Below are positions 20,449 to 30,334 of a stretch of 64,000 nt of DNA, in pieces. The translations under genes were made by a program, and so were the position numbers. The stretch lies in contig NSLH01000004.1 in NCBI GenBank assembly GCA_002763895.1, positions 62,001-126,000 on the forward strand, given 5' to 3'. The notes beneath the pieces are model-generated. The model did no database searches. It saw nothing but the letters and a program-made list of their open reading frames with translations, and was not told the origin of the DNA. Source of the DNA: [Chlorobium] sp. 445. GTDB lineage: Bacteria; Bacteroidota; Chlorobiia; Chlorobiales; Thermochlorobacteraceae. How positions within the stretch are numbered: the first letter of the stretch is position 1; each line of letters opens with the position of its first letter.

Positions 20449-21817
20449 GGCGTGTTGCGATAAATCATTCGTGGATATGGCGAAGTCTCGCGAATATGCT
20501 CCAGTCCGCAAATCCATTTGACCGTGCGCTCCAAGCCTAAGCCAAAGCCTGAATGCGGCACACTGCCATAGCGGCGCAAGTCTAAATACCACTCAAACGG
20601 TGCCATAGGCAAATGATGCTCCCTGAGGCGTTCCACAAGTGCGTCATAATTGTCTTCGCGCTGCGAGCCGCCAATGATTTCGCCTGCGCCTTCAGGTGCA
20701 AGCATATCCATTGCTAAGGCAAGCTGTGGATTTTCTGGATCGCGCTTCATGTAGAAGGCTTTAACTGCCGCAGGATAACGGTGAATGATGCAGGGCTTAT
20801 CGAATTGCTCCATGAGCGCTTCTTCTTGCGGCGCACCAAAATCTTCACCCCAAGGAAAATCTATTTGAATCTCACTGCCGTCTTCTTGTTTCTTGATGAG
20901 CTTGATATTGTGCTCGTTGAGCCACTTGACGGCATCCGTGTAGGACATTCGGTAAAAAGGACGCGTAATGCGCTCTAATTTTTGAATATCGCGCTCCAAA
21001 ATTTTGAGTTCTTCCTTTCGCCGTTCCACCGTGCGCTGCACCACATACTCAACGAGTTCTTCTGCCAAATTCATGTTCATTTCAAGGTCGTAGTAAGCCA
21101 TTTCAGGCTCAACCATCCAGAACTCTGTCAGATGCCTGCGCGTCTTGGATTTCTCGGCACGAAAGGTCGGTCCGAAAGTGTAGACTTTGCCAAACGCCAA
21201 GGCTGCTGCTTCAGCATAGAGTTGCCCAGATTGTGTCAGGTACGCTTTGCCCAAATCGAAGTAATCCATTTCAAAAAGTGTGGTCGTACCTTCCACAGCG
21301 TTAGGCGTGATGATTGGCGCATCGACCAGAATAAATTCTCGAGTATTGAAAAATCACGAATGGCACTGATGACTTCATGACGGATTCTCATAATTGCCCA
21401 TTGACGCTTGGAGCGCAGCCAAAGATGACGGTGGTCAGAGAGAAATTCAATTCCATGCTCTTTGGGAGTAATTGGATAGCCTTTTGAGAGCTGCACGATT
21501 TCTATGTCTCTGACTTGCAGCTCATACACATCAGCAAGTTTGGGGTGCTTGCTCACCTCGCCTGTGACGATGACAGAACTTTCCTGCGTAAGTTTTTCGA
21601 AGGCTTGCCAGACACTTTCGCTGACTTGGTTTTTGACCACAATGCCCTGCACAATGCCCGAGCCATCGCGAATTTCTGGGAACATCAATTTGCCCGAGGA
21701 GCGAATGTTGTAGAGCCAGCCCTTGATGGTGACCAGTTCGCCCACATGCTCTTTAAGGTGCGCCACAGCAACATGTGCTGCCGGGGCACTTGTTTTAGAC
21801 GGTGTGTCGATGTGCAT
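20445..21817 (-). CDS. asnS: asparaginyl-tRNA synthetase, frameshifted
   Basis: A class IIb synthetase: an N-terminal OB-fold anticodon-binding domain ([26 protein letters not shown], residues about 28-53) followed by the catalytic core ([47 protein letters not shown], and the final [20 protein letters not shown] motif 3). The frame breaks at A5 21349-21353; a sixth A restores [29 protein letters not shown] without any other change, giving 457 residues. The start is ATG 21817 (MHIDTPSK). As an essential gene with a perfect match on both sides of a homopolymer, it is most likely intact in the organism. Confidence 0.93.
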
Positions 21818-21863
21818 AATTCTATGTGATAGAAGTGAATACAATGAACTTGGAAGATAGCGA

Positions 21864-23444
21864 TTAGTCAGCGTTTTGTTCAACGCTCAGCACGAGTTTT
21901 CGGCTAAAGACTGCTTCAAACATATCGCTCATTTGTGTGGCTGCCCAAATTTCAATTTCTGGGTCGGAGATGGCTGTAAGCCTAAGTTCTATTTTCTTTG
22001 GATGAATAATTGCCTTGACGCTTTTGACATTTTGGCGATGTCCTCTATCGAGCGCATTAGCTAAGCGCAGCAGGCTTGCCAGCACACGCACCACGTGCTT
22101 ATTGCGAGGCGAGAGCGATTGAAATGCGACATGCTCAACTTTTGGCGGCGACTTGCGGTGATAGCGCGCCACGTTTGCCATAATTTGAATTTCTTCAGGC
22201 GAGAAGCCTTTGAGCCCTGCATTTTGAATGATGTATTGGCTATGCTTGTGATGCGCTGATGGTGAGATGAAGTAACCAATGTTGTGCAAATACGCTGCGT
22301 ATTGCAAAAGTTCGCGTTCGACTTTACCAAGTTCATGCAGCGACTCGAGCTGGTCGAAGAGTTGAAGCGATAAATGTGCAATATGGCGCGAGCGACTCTC
22401 ATCCCACTGACAGCGGCGTGCCAGTTCTAAGACACTGCGTAGGCGCGGACCTTCAATCTCTTTTGTAAGAGAGATTGGCGCAAGATGACGTGAAAGATAA
22501 TCCAGTACGATGCCTTCGCGCAGGGCATATTCAGAGATTGTAATCTCCTTGAGGTCAAAAAGGCGCATCATGACATCAAAGAGGACCATGCCGGGCACGA
22601 TGAGTTCAGCGCGCTGCGGGTCTAAGCCAGAGATTTGGCGCCGCGCTTCACTAGGTATTGCAAGCAGTTTCTCGTAGAGTTTGAGAAACCCACGACGTGA
22701 GAAACTGCTGCCATTGAGCGCCTCGAACTCTTGACCGCGCTCGGCAAGTAAAATCATAGCCGCAATGTTTTCCGCTGTACCGCTCGAGGCAATCGCAAAG
22801 TCAAAGCCAATTGCTTTTGCGGCTTTTGCAACAGGACGAATTTCTTCGACCAGATGTCCTTCGAGCGCACTTAGCTCACGGTCGCTAATCGGGTCTGTCG
22901 TTACGAAGCGTTCTAAAAGCCGAGCAACGCCTAACTTCTTACTTTCGACAAAGTAAAGATTTTGCGCATCCCCAATCATAAATTCCACTGAACCACCGCC
23001 GACATCAATCATCAATGCCTTTCGCTTGCCGATGTTGATGGCACGACGAATCGCCAGATAAATCAGTCGCCCTTCTTCTTCACCAGAAATGATGCGCGTG
23101 CGAATCCCTACGCGCGACGCAATCATCTCCATGAACTCCTCACCATTTTTAGCTTCGCGTATTGCGCTGGTAGCAAACGCCACAATATGCTGCACATCGA
23201 CCCCACGCTGTTCAGCAAGTTTGCGGAAACGCATCAGTGTATCTAAGCCTTGTGCCATCGCTGCTGCCGAGAGTTGCTTGGTCATCATGCTGCCTGCACC
23301 AATGCGAATCATTTCCTTGGCGCGGTCAATCATCGTAAAGCTCATATCGGGCAAAAGCTCCACGATAATCATATGAAAAGAGTTCGTGCCTAAGTCAATT
23401 GCGGCAAGACGCAACGGCGAGGCGGAACGCGAGGATGAAGTCAT
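21864..23444 (-). CDS. Ppx/GppA phosphatase family protein with HD-like C-terminal domain
   Basis: An exopolyphosphatase/guanosine pentaphosphatase. The ASKHA-fold phosphate loops are visible: [18 protein letters not shown] near the N terminus, [11 protein letters not shown], and [14 protein letters not shown] (about residues 146-159). The C-terminal ~200 residues carry an HD-type helical domain ([25 protein letters not shown]). Length 526 residues matches the long Ppx form. I start at ATG 23444; the upstream in-frame start is TTG. Sequence alone does not separate Ppx from GppA activity. Confidence 0.9.
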   Translation of the reverse strand: MTSSSRSASPLRLAAIDLGTNSFHMIIVELLPDMSFTMIDRAKEMIRIGAGSMMTKQLSAAAMAQGLDTLMRFRKLAEQRGVDVQHIVAFATSAIREAKNGEEFMEMIASRVGIRTRIISGEEEGRLIYLAIRRAINIGKRKALMIDVGGGSVEFMIGDAQNLYFVESKKLGVARLLERFVTTDPISDRELSALEGHLVEEIRPVAKAAKAIGFDFAIASSGTAENIAAMILLAERGQEFEALNGSSFSRRGFLKLYEKLLAIPSEARRQISGLDPQRAELIVPGMVLFDVMMRLFDLKEITISEYALREGIVLDYLSRHLAPISLTKEIEGPRLRSVLELARRCQWDESRSRHIAHLSLQLFDQLESLHELGKVERELLQYAAYLHNIGYFISPSAHHKHSQYIIQNAGLKGFSPEEIQIMANVARYHRKSPPKVEHVAFQSLSPRNKHVVRVLASLLRLANALDRGHRQNVKSVKAIIHPKKIELRLTAISDPEIEIWAATQMSDMFEAVFSRKLVLSVEQNAD

Positions 23445-23530
23445 TTCTAGCAACTCTTGTTGATATCTGGCAAGCCTGCATTACAAAGGTATTTGTTTTT
23501 CAGAGGTGTGTCAAGCATAAGCTTATCCTG

Positions 23531-23559
23531 AAAAAATTTTGGCTGAGGACGGCTTAGCC
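23531..23559 (-). terminator. intrinsic terminator after purH
   Basis: Arms GGCTGAG (23541-23547) and CTTAGCC (23553-23559), with one G-T wobble and a 5-nt loop. On the minus strand it is followed by AAAA and then six T. It sits 4 bp past the purH stop codon. Confidence 0.65.
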
Positions 23560-23563
23560 TCAC

Positions 23564-25156
23564 TTAATGCTTGAAATGGCGCGTGCCTGTAAAGACCATT
23601 GCCAAATTGCGTTCATCGGCAGCTTTGATGACTTCTTCATCGCGCACCGATCCTCCAGGTTGAATCACGGCACTTGCACCCGACTCTGCAGCAGCAATCA
23701 GTCCATCGGCGAAGGGGAAGAATGCATCGCTGGCGACCGCTGCTCCTCTTAGATCGAAGCCAGCTTCTTCGGCTTTCCAGCGCGCAATACGCGAAGCATC
23801 CACGCGCGACATCTGTCCTGCGCCAATTCCTAAGGTTTGCAAATTTTTTGCATAGACAATTGCATTAGATTTGACATGCTTGCAGACAATCCACGCAAAG
23901 AGCATATCGTTGAGTTCCTGCGCTGTAGGCTGACGCTGTGTTACCACACGCAGTTCATCTTTCAGCACAGTTTTGATATCGCGCTCTTGCAGCAGCACCC
24001 CCATCGCTGTGCCGCGCATCTCCCAGCCGGCGCGTCTGACACTCTTTTTCTGACGAATCAGCCGCCGATCTTTTTTCTTCATCAAAAACTCCAGCACACC
24101 CTCATCGAAATCAGGGGCAATGATAATCTCCGTAAAAATCTCATTCATCACTTCCGCCGTTTTCATATCCAATGGACGATTGACCGCAATAATGCCGCCA
24201 AATGGCGCTTGCGTATCCGTGGCAAAGGCTTTGCGATAGGCTTCCTCTAAACTCAGCGCTTGCGCAACACCGCACGGATTAGTATGCTTGATAATCGCCA
24301 CAGTTGGTGGGTCGTTCTCAAATTCATTGATTAGTGCTGCCGCCGCTGAAATATCTAAGATATTGTTGTAGGAAAGGTCCTTGCCATGCAGTTTCTCAAA
24401 AAACTCGCTGAAACTGACTTCACCTTCTTTAGAGCGAAGTTTGTAAAAGCCTGCTTGCTGATGCGGATTTTCACCGTAGCGCATGTCGATTTCCTTTGTC
24501 AGGGTCAGTGCGTAACTGGCTTCAGGCACAGAGCTTGCGGCGTGACTTTTACCATCTGTTAGGTTTTCCAAGTATGAAGAAATTGCTGCATCGTAGCGCG
24601 CTGTAAGTGCAAAGACTTTTTTGGCAAGTTCAAAGCGCGTTTGCTCACTGACTGCCCCTTTACGCTTTTTCATTTCCTCAATGATACAGCCATAATCACC
24701 GATGTCAGTGACCACCGTTACAGCTTTGTAGTTTTTTGCAGCACTGCGTAGCATCGCTGGTCCGCCGATATCAATGTTTTCAATTGCATCTTTGAGTTTG
24801 ACTTTCGGGTTTGCTACCGTTTGCTCAAACGGATAGAGATTTACAACCACTAAATCGATGTACTTAATTTTGTTGCGTTTAATTTGCTTTTCGTGTTCCG
24901 CATTGCCGCGAATTGCCAGCAATCCACCATGAATCATCGGATGCAACGTTTTGACTCTCCCGTCCAAAATTTCCGGGAAGCCGGTCAGCGTAGAAATAGA
25001 TTTAGCTTTGATGCCTGCATCTAAGAGCGTTTGCAGTGTGCCGCCCGTTGAGAAAATTTCTACTTTGAACGTCATCAGGGCTTTTGCAAACTCTACAATG
25101 CCTGTCTTATCGGAGACGGAAATGAGAGCACGCTGAATTTTTGGATTTTTTGGCAT
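23564..25156 (-). CDS. purH: bifunctional AICAR transformylase/IMP cyclohydrolase
   Basis: Catalyses the last two steps of IMP synthesis. The N-terminal MGS-like cyclohydrolase domain ([44 protein letters not shown]) spans about residues 1-150. The AICARFT domain follows ([53 protein letters not shown]). The 530-residue length is typical. The start is ATG 25156. It is divergent from purN, which makes 10-formyl-THF-dependent FGAR upstream in the same pathway. Confidence 0.97.
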   Translation of the reverse strand: MPKNPKIQRALISVSDKTGIVEFAKALMTFKVEIFSTGGTLQTLLDAGIKAKSISTLTGFPEILDGRVKTLHPMIHGGLLAIRGNAEHEKQIKRNKIKYIDLVVVNLYPFEQTVANPKVKLKDAIENIDIGGPAMLRSAAKNYKAVTVVTDIGDYGCIIEEMKKRKGAVSEQTRFELAKKVFALTARYDAAISSYLENLTDGKSHAASSVPEASYALTLTKEIDMRYGENPHQQAGFYKLRSKEGEVSFSEFFEKLHGKDLSYNNILDISAAAALINEFENDPPTVAIIKHTNPCGVAQALSLEEAYRKAFATDTQAPFGGIIAVNRPLDMKTAEVMNEIFTEIIIAPDFDEGVLEFLMKKKDRRLIRQKKSVRRAGWEMRGTAMGVLLQERDIKTVLKDELRVVTQRQPTAQELNDMLFAWIVCKHVKSNAIVYAKNLQTLGIGAGQMSRVDASRIARWKAEEAGFDLRGAAVASDAFFPFADGLIAAAESGASAVIQPGGSVRDEEVIKAADERNLAMVFTGTRHFKH

Positions 25157-25256
25157 AGATTGGTCGGCTTAAAAAATTTGAGAGCACATTACTTGAGAGT
25201 AAGTTTCTGCATACCGCAGTAGATTTGCCTTTGAACTTGTGCTCAAATTTACAGCA

Positions 25257-25856
25257 ATGAAAAACATCAAAAAACTTGCTGTGTTTTGTTCAGGTCATGG
25301 CTCAAACTTCCAAGCCTTGCATCGCCACATTCAAGAGCGACACTTGCCCTGTCAGATTGTGCTCTGCGTCTCGAACAATTCACAATGCGGCGCCATGCAG
25401 TTTGCCCGTGAACAAGGCATTGCTACACTGCACCTATCTTCAAAGACTCATCCTGACGAAACTGCTTTTACGGACGCCATGCTCAGTGCCCTACATGCAC
25501 ATGCCATCGATTTGATTTTGTTAGCAGGGTATATGAAAAAAGTGCCCCCCGCCGTTGTAGCAGCTTATCCCAAGCGGATTCTTAACATTCACCCCGCACT
25601 TTTGCCGAAGTTCGGTGGTGAAGGCATGTATGGCATGCATGTGCATCAAGCCGTTATTGCTGCTGGCGAAAAAGAAAGCGGCGCTACCGTGCATTTCGTT
25701 GACACTGACTATGATACAGGCGAGATTATTTTGCAACGCGCTGTGCCGGTCTTGCCTAACGATACACCTGAAACACTTGCCGAGCGCGTGCGCATACTTG
25801 AGCATGAGCTTTATGCCGAGGCTTTAGAAAAAGTGCTTGCTTGCTTGCCTAGCTAA
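25257..25856 (+). CDS. purN: phosphoribosylglycinamide formyltransferase
   Basis: Transfers formyl from 10-formyl-THF to GAR in purine biosynthesis. Signatures: LAVFCSGHGSNFQAL at the N terminus, VSNNSQCGAMQFARE, and the active-site region RILNIHPALLPKFGGEGMYG with HVHQAVIAAGEKESGATVHFVD. Usual length, about 199 residues. I start at ATG 25257 (MKNIKKLAV). It is divergent from purH across about 100 bp, which suggests a shared control region. Confidence 0.95.
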   Translation: MKNIKKLAVFCSGHGSNFQALHRHIQERHLPCQIVLCVSNNSQCGAMQFAREQGIATLHLSSKTHPDETAFTDAMLSALHAHAIDLILLAGYMKKVPPAVVAAYPKRILNIHPALLPKFGGEGMYGMHVHQAVIAAGEKESGATVHFVDTDYDTGEIILQRAVPVLPNDTPETLAERVRILEHELYAEALEKVLACLPS

Positions 25857-25905
25857 TTTGTCTCTTTCTTTTGATTGCATGCCGCATACACTCCTCATGC
25901 CGCAT

Positions 25906-26937
25906 CTACGGTTCTACAGCCAGTGCACAGACAAGCATGCCTGCTACAAGAAAATTTTGTGCAATACCGTTGTACCACACATCGCGTGTGCGCGGCGATT
26001 CTATAAAGCGCAGTTGCAACCACACTTGCGGTAGGATAAACACCAAGATAAGTACGCCATTGACCCACTTTCCAAGTGCAAACATGTAGGCGGCGGCACA
26101 GATTTGACCAATATCAATAAGTAATGCCGCAATGATCGCCGCTTTTCGTTCTCCATACACCACAGGCAGTGTACGAATTCCAACGCGCTTATCGCCCTCA
26201 ATAGATTTAAAGTCGTTGACCGTCATGGTGCCTGTGCTCGCAAAAGCATAGCAGAGTGCGATGATAATCGACTCTGGTGTCAAGCTACCACGATAAACCA
26301 CTTCGCCGGAAAGCCAAGGATAGACCAGATACGAGAACGCCACGATGATATTGCCCCACCACAGTCGCTTTTTGAGCTTGATAGGATTAGCACTGTAGAG
26401 ATGGGCATTAATGATACCTAAAATCACGTGCGCCAGCACGAACGGGTGCAACAGTGCTGCAACAACCACCGTGATGAGTGTCCAGACGCTGATGAGAATT
26501 GTGGCATCACGCAGGGAAATATCACCAGCTGGAATAGGACGGGAGGGCTCGTTGATGGCATCAAGATCGCGATCAAAGTAGTCATTGAGCATTTGGCAGA
26601 CACCTGTGGCTAAGGGTCCAGTGAGCAAAATGCCAAGCCAGAACTTTGCATCCAGTAGGTTTGACCAGCCGAAGACGCCGCTGGCAACTGCGCCGCACAC
26701 AAAACTCCACATCACGGGAATCCATGTAATCGGCTTCAGAAATTTGAGCAACAGCTCAAACTTGGTCAGTTTGACTTGCTTTGCACGATTTTGAACCGAC
26801 TCACGGATGCCAGAAGTGCGTGCCAGACGTTCGTCAAGCGTAAAGTCAGCCTCTTGCATTTGCAGTCGCCGTTTCTGCGTCAGGTCTTTTTTGTCAGCTT
26901 GGCGCTGCGGCTCAATATGTTCGGGTGTCTCTGGCAT
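25906..26937 (-). CDS. (bacterio)chlorophyll synthase, UbiA prenyltransferase family
   Basis: A polytopic enzyme that esterifies (bacterio)chlorophyllide with a polyprenyl diphosphate. It has about eight transmembrane helices. The prenyl-diphosphate motif is NDYFDRDLDAINEPSRPIP (residues 118-136), and the second Asp-rich motif is DFKSIEGDKRVGIRTLPV, both typical of BchG/ChlG rather than of quinone or haem prenyltransferases. An unusual polar N-terminal extension of about 55 residues precedes the first helix. Green sulfur bacteria have three paralogues (BchG, BchK, ChlG). The well-kept first motif argues against BchK, but I cannot choose between BchG and ChlG. Its ATG overlaps the stop of the upstream peroxiredoxin gene (TAATG). 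Confidence 0.92.
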   Translation of the reverse strand: MPETPEHIEPQRQADKKDLTQKRRLQMQEADFTLDERLARTSGIRESVQNRAKQVKLTKFELLLKFLKPITWIPVMWSFVCGAVASGVFGWSNLLDAKFWLGILLTGPLATGVCQMLNDYFDRDLDAINEPSRPIPAGDISLRDATILISVWTLITVVVAALLHPFVLAHVILGIINAHLYSANPIKLKKRLWWGNIIVAFSYLVYPWLSGEVVYRGSLTPESIIIALCYAFASTGTMTVNDFKSIEGDKRVGIRTLPVVYGERKAAIIAALLIDIGQICAAAYMFALGKWVNGVLILVFILPQVWLQLRFIESPRTRDVWYNGIAQNFLVAGMLVCALAVEP

Positions 26938-27419
26938 TATTGCGATGACAGTTGTGAAATCATGGCGAGCATCTCTTGATTATCAGGATGTCGGAAAAAT
27001 GGGCTGGGTATTTCTGTGCCACTCACAAATTGAAATCGAATCACACCTTGCTTATCGAGCAGAAATTGTCCAGGCATTGGTGCACCTAATGCTGCGCCCA
27101 GTCCATATTGCTTGAAGACCGTCCACTCGGCATCGCTCAGCACGGGGAACTTGAAGTCTTGTTCTTGCACAATGATTTTTGTCATCTCGACGCGCGTGGT
27201 ATTGACGAGCACAATTTCTGCGCCTAGTTCTTGAAAGAGCGGATAGTCGTTGCGTAAAGCAAGCAAGTGCGGATAGCACACAGGACAAAAAATCTTGTCT
27301 GTGAAAATGCGCGTGAAAACTAGCAGCACGGGCTTGCCTCTGAATTCGGAGAGCCGGCGCAACTTGCCTTCGCTGTCAGGCAGTTCAAAATCAGGAGCCA
27401 CATCACCAATTTGAAACAT
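26937..27419 (-). CDS. peroxiredoxin/redoxin (AhpC-TSA family)
   Basis: A 160-residue thioredoxin-fold protein. It begins FQIGDVAPDFELPDSEGKLRRLSEFRGK, a standard AhpC/TSA start, and has a redox CPVC pair at Cys45/Cys48. It probably reduces peroxides or acts as a thiol-disulfide carrier. I start at ATG 27419; upstream in-frame residues look non-conserved. The TAA stop shares one base with the ATG of the chlorophyll synthase gene (TAATG), so the two are translationally coupled. Confidence 0.88.
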   Translation of the reverse strand: MFQIGDVAPDFELPDSEGKLRRLSEFRGKPVLLVFTRIFTDKIFCPVCYPHLLALRNDYPLFQELGAEIVLVNTTRVEMTKIIVQEQDFKFPVLSDAEWTVFKQYGLGAALGAPMPGQFLLDKQGVIRFQFVSGTEIPSPFFRHPDNQEMLAMISQLSSQ

Positions 27420-27653
27420 CAATACGCTCGCTTTCGGCGCAAAATTGGCGATGAATTTTCGTGAATGGGCATAACGGAGTCGAAGAGACTGGGCATGGTG
27501 CACAACAAGGTTTAGTTTAACTTATTACTTTTGCTCGCATCTTGCAGCGCTTGCACTTGTCGCTCTTGCTCGAATCTGCTTCTGATGTAGAACCGACAAG
27601 CCACGCATGCTGTTAGTGATTGCGGCATTTCCATTAAGTTACATCGCAAAGTC

Positions 27654-27830
27654 ATGAAAACCGAAAATGTTCGATACACCAAATCTAATTTGCCTGAAAA
27701 ACTTTGCGCGCACTGTCAGAAGCCTATGCTCTGGCGCAAGGCATGGGCGAAGAATTGGGAGAATGTGAAGTATTGCTCTGAACGATGTAGCAAAGAAGCC
27801 AAGCGCAACCGTAGAAGACTTACACCTTAA
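27654..27830 (+). CDS. DUF2256 zinc-finger-like mini-protein
   Basis: A 58-residue protein, ATG 27654 to TAA 27828-27830. It carries the DUF2256 pattern: LPEKLCAHCQKPMLWRKAWA, then NWENVKYCSERCSKEA, with two CxxC/CxxxC-type pairs that probably bind zinc, and an Arg-rich end. Family members are usually 40-60 residues and, from memory, are often found near photolyase/cryptochrome genes. None is visible here. The function is unknown. Confidence 0.85.
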   Translation: MKTENVRYTKSNLPEKLCAHCQKPMLWRKAWAKNWENVKYCSERCSKEAKRNRRRLTP

Positions 27831-27860
27831 CTTTTGCATAGCGACATAACCACACTATCC

Positions 27861-28196
27861 ATGGAACATCCTTTTGCAAAGCAGCCCACAGCAATGGAAC
27901 TTGAGAATCTCATCTATGAAGTTGCTGTCAACCGCACTCTTATTTTGATTTTGCTCAGTGAGTTAGAAAAGCATCTTCCGGGCATCACAGAATCTGTTCA
28001 AGATGTACTTCATGCAGAGCCGCGCCGTGTCTATGGCTTGGTCTCGCAGTTTGTTGAAGTGCCATCGCCGTACTACGAACCGATGCTCAATGCGCGACAG
28101 GATTACGACCATGCCAGCAAAGCTGCTGAAGCCCTCAAAGCCTTGCTTAATTCTCCACGCCGTTGGCGTAAAGATGATGATACTCAGCACGAATAA
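27861..28196 (+). CDS. hypothetical protein
   Basis: A 111-residue acidic, mostly helical soluble protein starting MEHPFAKQPTAMELENLIYEVAVNRTLILILLSELEKHLPG. There is no signal peptide, metal motif or recognised domain. It lies 30 bp after the DUF2256 gene on the same strand, so the two may form an operon. It converges on a peroxiredoxin gene. No homologue is recognised; the call rests on frame length and codon usage similar to neighbours. Confidence 0.6.
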   Translation: MEHPFAKQPTAMELENLIYEVAVNRTLILILLSELEKHLPGITESVQDVLHAEPRRVYGLVSQFVEVPSPYYEPMLNARQDYDHASKAAEALKALLNSPRRWRKDDDTQHE

Positions 28197-28229
28197 TTCT
28201 CTCGCCCTTCTTTGCTTGCCTCTCTACCC

Positions 28230-28685
28230 TTAGAGTGCAGATTTCACTGCGGCAATAAGTTCCTCATTGGTGCGACTGTCTTTGAGTTCATTTTCAATGT
28301 GCATCCACTTAATCTTGCCGTCTTTGCCGACAAGGAAATATGCGCGTTTGCTACAGTTGAGCGGCTCATAGAGAATGTCGTACTTCTTCGTTGCATCACG
28401 ATGGATGTCAGAGAGTAGGTGATGCGAGAGTTGATACTTTTCGCGAAACGCTGCATGAGCAAATTTGGAATCTACACTAATTGGCAAGACCTTAACGCCC
28501 AGTGCTTCAAACTGTGCATAGTCTTGTGAGTAGCCACAGTTTTGCGCAGTGCAAACAGGTGTGAAATCCAGTGGGTAGAACGACAGCAGCACAGGCTGTT
28601 TATCTCTGAAATCTGAGAGTTTCACTTTTGTGCCGTCTGTACTATCGAGTTCGAAGTCAGGGGCTTCATCTCCAACTTTGAGCAT
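28230..28685 (-). CDS. peroxiredoxin (AhpC/TSA, 2-Cys/AhpE-like)
   Basis: A 151-residue peroxidase. It begins [26 protein letters not shown]. Peroxidatic Cys45 lies in [12 protein letters not shown], Cys50 is a possible resolving residue, and the later [17 protein letters not shown] and [14 protein letters not shown] segments are standard. The ATG at 28685 is preceded by a GGAG at suitable spacing, so I prefer it over an upstream in-frame ATG that would add 34 poorly conserved residues. It is the second peroxiredoxin within 2 kb. Confidence 0.92.
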   Translation of the reverse strand: MLKVGDEAPDFELDSTDGTKVKLSDFRDKQPVLLSFYPLDFTPVCTAQNCGYSQDYAQFEALGVKVLPISVDSKFAHAAFREKYQLSHHLLSDIHRDATKKYDILYEPLNCSKRAYFLVGKDGKIKWMHIENELKDSRTNEELIAAVKSAL

Positions 28686-28803
28686 GGCTTTTTTCTCCTG
28701 TTGAGATTGAGTTAGGTTTTGAGTTATTGGTTCTGCCGCTGTCTTATACTTAGCGGCTAGTTCAGCAAAATTTATTGTGTGCGCCATTTGAATTTGCCCC
28801 AGC

Positions 28804-29133
28804 TTAACCTGTCAGTCTTCTCAGCATCAAGCGCTTGATAAACAGCCGTGCTACAGGCTTACCGTTTTTGAAATGACTTTCCACAAGTTCTGCAACATCA
28901 TCTGGCGTGACAGCGCCGTACCAAGTTGTATCACTATGCACAAGCATGGTGCAGCCGTTTTCACATGCGCCTAAACATGTGGTGGTTTCTATCTCGAGCT
29001 GCTCACTCAGACCTTGCTTTTCTACTTCGGCTTTGAGGCACTCGAGCACTTTTTCAGAGCCACGCCTTGCGCAACTGGGCTTTGAGCTGCCTTCTGCGCG
29101 CAAATTGGTACAAACATAGACCAAATGTTTCAT
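28804..29133 (-). CDS. thioredoxin-like [2Fe-2S] ferredoxin
   Basis: A 109-residue ferredoxin of the Shethna/NuoE-like thioredoxin fold. The cluster ligands fit Cys8 and Cys21 at the N terminus ([11 protein letters not shown]...SCARRG) and Cys53 and Cys57 in [11 protein letters not shown]. It is about 120 bp upstream of the peroxiredoxin gene on the same strand and may provide electrons in a redox pathway. The partner is unknown. The start is ATG 29133. Confidence 0.9.
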   Translation of the reverse strand: MKHLVYVCTNLRAEGSSKPSCARRGSEKVLECLKAEVEKQGLSEQLEIETTTCLGACENGCTMLVHSDTTWYGAVTPDDVAELVESHFKNGKPVARLFIKRLMLRRLTG

Positions 29134-29184
29134 CGCTGCTGTTGGCTAATTTTAAGATAAACACAAGGCTAACATCCTCGCGTT

Positions 29185-29664
29185 TTAAGTTGTTTCAGGC
29201 GGTGGGAAGAGTGCTCTTGCTTTATAGAGCAACAGTAAAATCAGTGGCGTAAGCACCATAGCAACCACAGAGCGAATGCTTATCCACGAATCATAAATCA
29301 CCATACTGGTTACGAAACTATTGAGCAATAAGCCAACAGTTACAAAGAATCCAGCTCGCCATCCTAAGTAATTAAGCCGAATCGTACCAAAGGCACAAAG
29401 CACTTCAAAGATGCCGAAGCCAAGTGTAACAAACGCTGATGAGGTTACGCGCTCTTTATTGTAGCCAAAAACTTGCGTGAGTGTTTCGCTATCGCCAAAG
29501 AGTGTTGCAAGACTTTCATAAGCGTTGCTGAATCCGAACAGCATCATAAGCAACGCTGCAAGGAATGTAAATGCACGCAGTCGCTGAAACTTCTGATAGA
29601 GAGCTTTGTCTTCTTCAGAAAGTTCTTTGCGTGCTTCAATGTTCTTATCATCGGACTCCGACAT
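29185..29664 (-). CDS. hypothetical four-helix membrane protein
   Basis: A 159-residue protein. A charged N terminus (MSESDDKNIEARKELSEEDKALYQKFQRL) is followed by four predicted transmembrane helices. The start is ATG 29664, preceded by AGAGGT as ribosome-binding site. It lies about 50 bp upstream of the ferredoxin gene on the same strand. No family is recognised. Confidence 0.7.
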   Translation of the reverse strand: MSESDDKNIEARKELSEEDKALYQKFQRLRAFTFLAALLMMLFGFSNAYESLATLFGDSETLTQVFGYNKERVTSSAFVTLGFGIFEVLCAFGTIRLNYLGWRAGFFVTVGLLLNSFVTSMVIYDSWISIRSVVAMVLTPLILLLLYKARALFPPPETT

Positions 29665-29716
29665 ACTACCTCTGGCTTGCAAGATAGCGGTGTAACTCGT
29701 TTTTTGATTCCCGCCC

Positions 29717-30334
29717 CTATTCTTGCTTTAGTTTGGTAATCTTGGTTGATTTCGTCTTGGCTTTTGCGGCACCATTAGATTTGCCATTCGCCGTCGTTTT
29801 TTTCTTTTCAGCAAGTTGTTCCTTTTTGCGATCAATGGCTTGCAAAATTGCACGCTCGGCTACAAAGAAGTCATGCCAGCCAAAGCTTTCGACTTGCTTG
29901 CCTTCAAGTTGCTTATAGACACTGAAGAAGTGCTCAATTTCACTTGGCAAGTGCGGCGGCACATCTGCCAGCCTGCGGATATTGTTGTAAATCGGATCGT
30001 TGATGGGCACGGAGAGCACTTTGTCATCCATGCCTTTATCGTCACGCATCTTGAGCAATCCTACAGGGCGCACTTCTATCAAGCAGCCTGTAAAAATTTC
30101 GCCGTGCGTCAGCACTAACACATCTACAGGATCGCCATCCTCAGCGAGCGTATTTGGAATAAATCCATAAGCAGCAGGATAGTGCACTGACGAATACAGC
30201 ACACGATCGAGCTTGAAGACGCCAAGTTCAGGATCAAACTCATACTTGTTGCGCTGTCCTTTTGGCACCTCAATGATGGCGTTCACTTCTTTCGGCGGGT
30301 GCTTGCCCACAGGCAAACTTTTGTAGTCAATCAT
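29717..30334 (-). CDS. ppa: inorganic pyrophosphatase (family I)
   Basis: Hydrolyses cytoplasmic PPi, pulling biosynthetic reactions such as tRNA charging. The family I signature DGDPVDVLV, the start IIEVPKGQRNKYEFD, and YPAAYGFIPNTLAEDGDPVD are all present. About 30 extra residues at the C terminus are Lys/Ala-rich (KTTANGKSNGAAKAKTKSTK), an unusual basic tail with no known role. The ATG at 30334 lies inside the end of the upstream small basic protein gene (8-bp overlap). Confidence 0.95.
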   Translation of the reverse strand: MIDYKSLPVGKHPPKEVNAIIEVPKGQRNKYEFDPELGVFKLDRVLYSSVHYPAAYGFIPNTLAEDGDPVDVLVLTHGEIFTGCLIEVRPVGLLKMRDDKGMDDKVLSVPINDPIYNNIRRLADVPPHLPSEIEHFFSVYKQLEGKQVESFGWHDFFVAERAILQAIDRKKEQLAEKKKTTANGKSNGAAKAKTKSTKITKLKQE

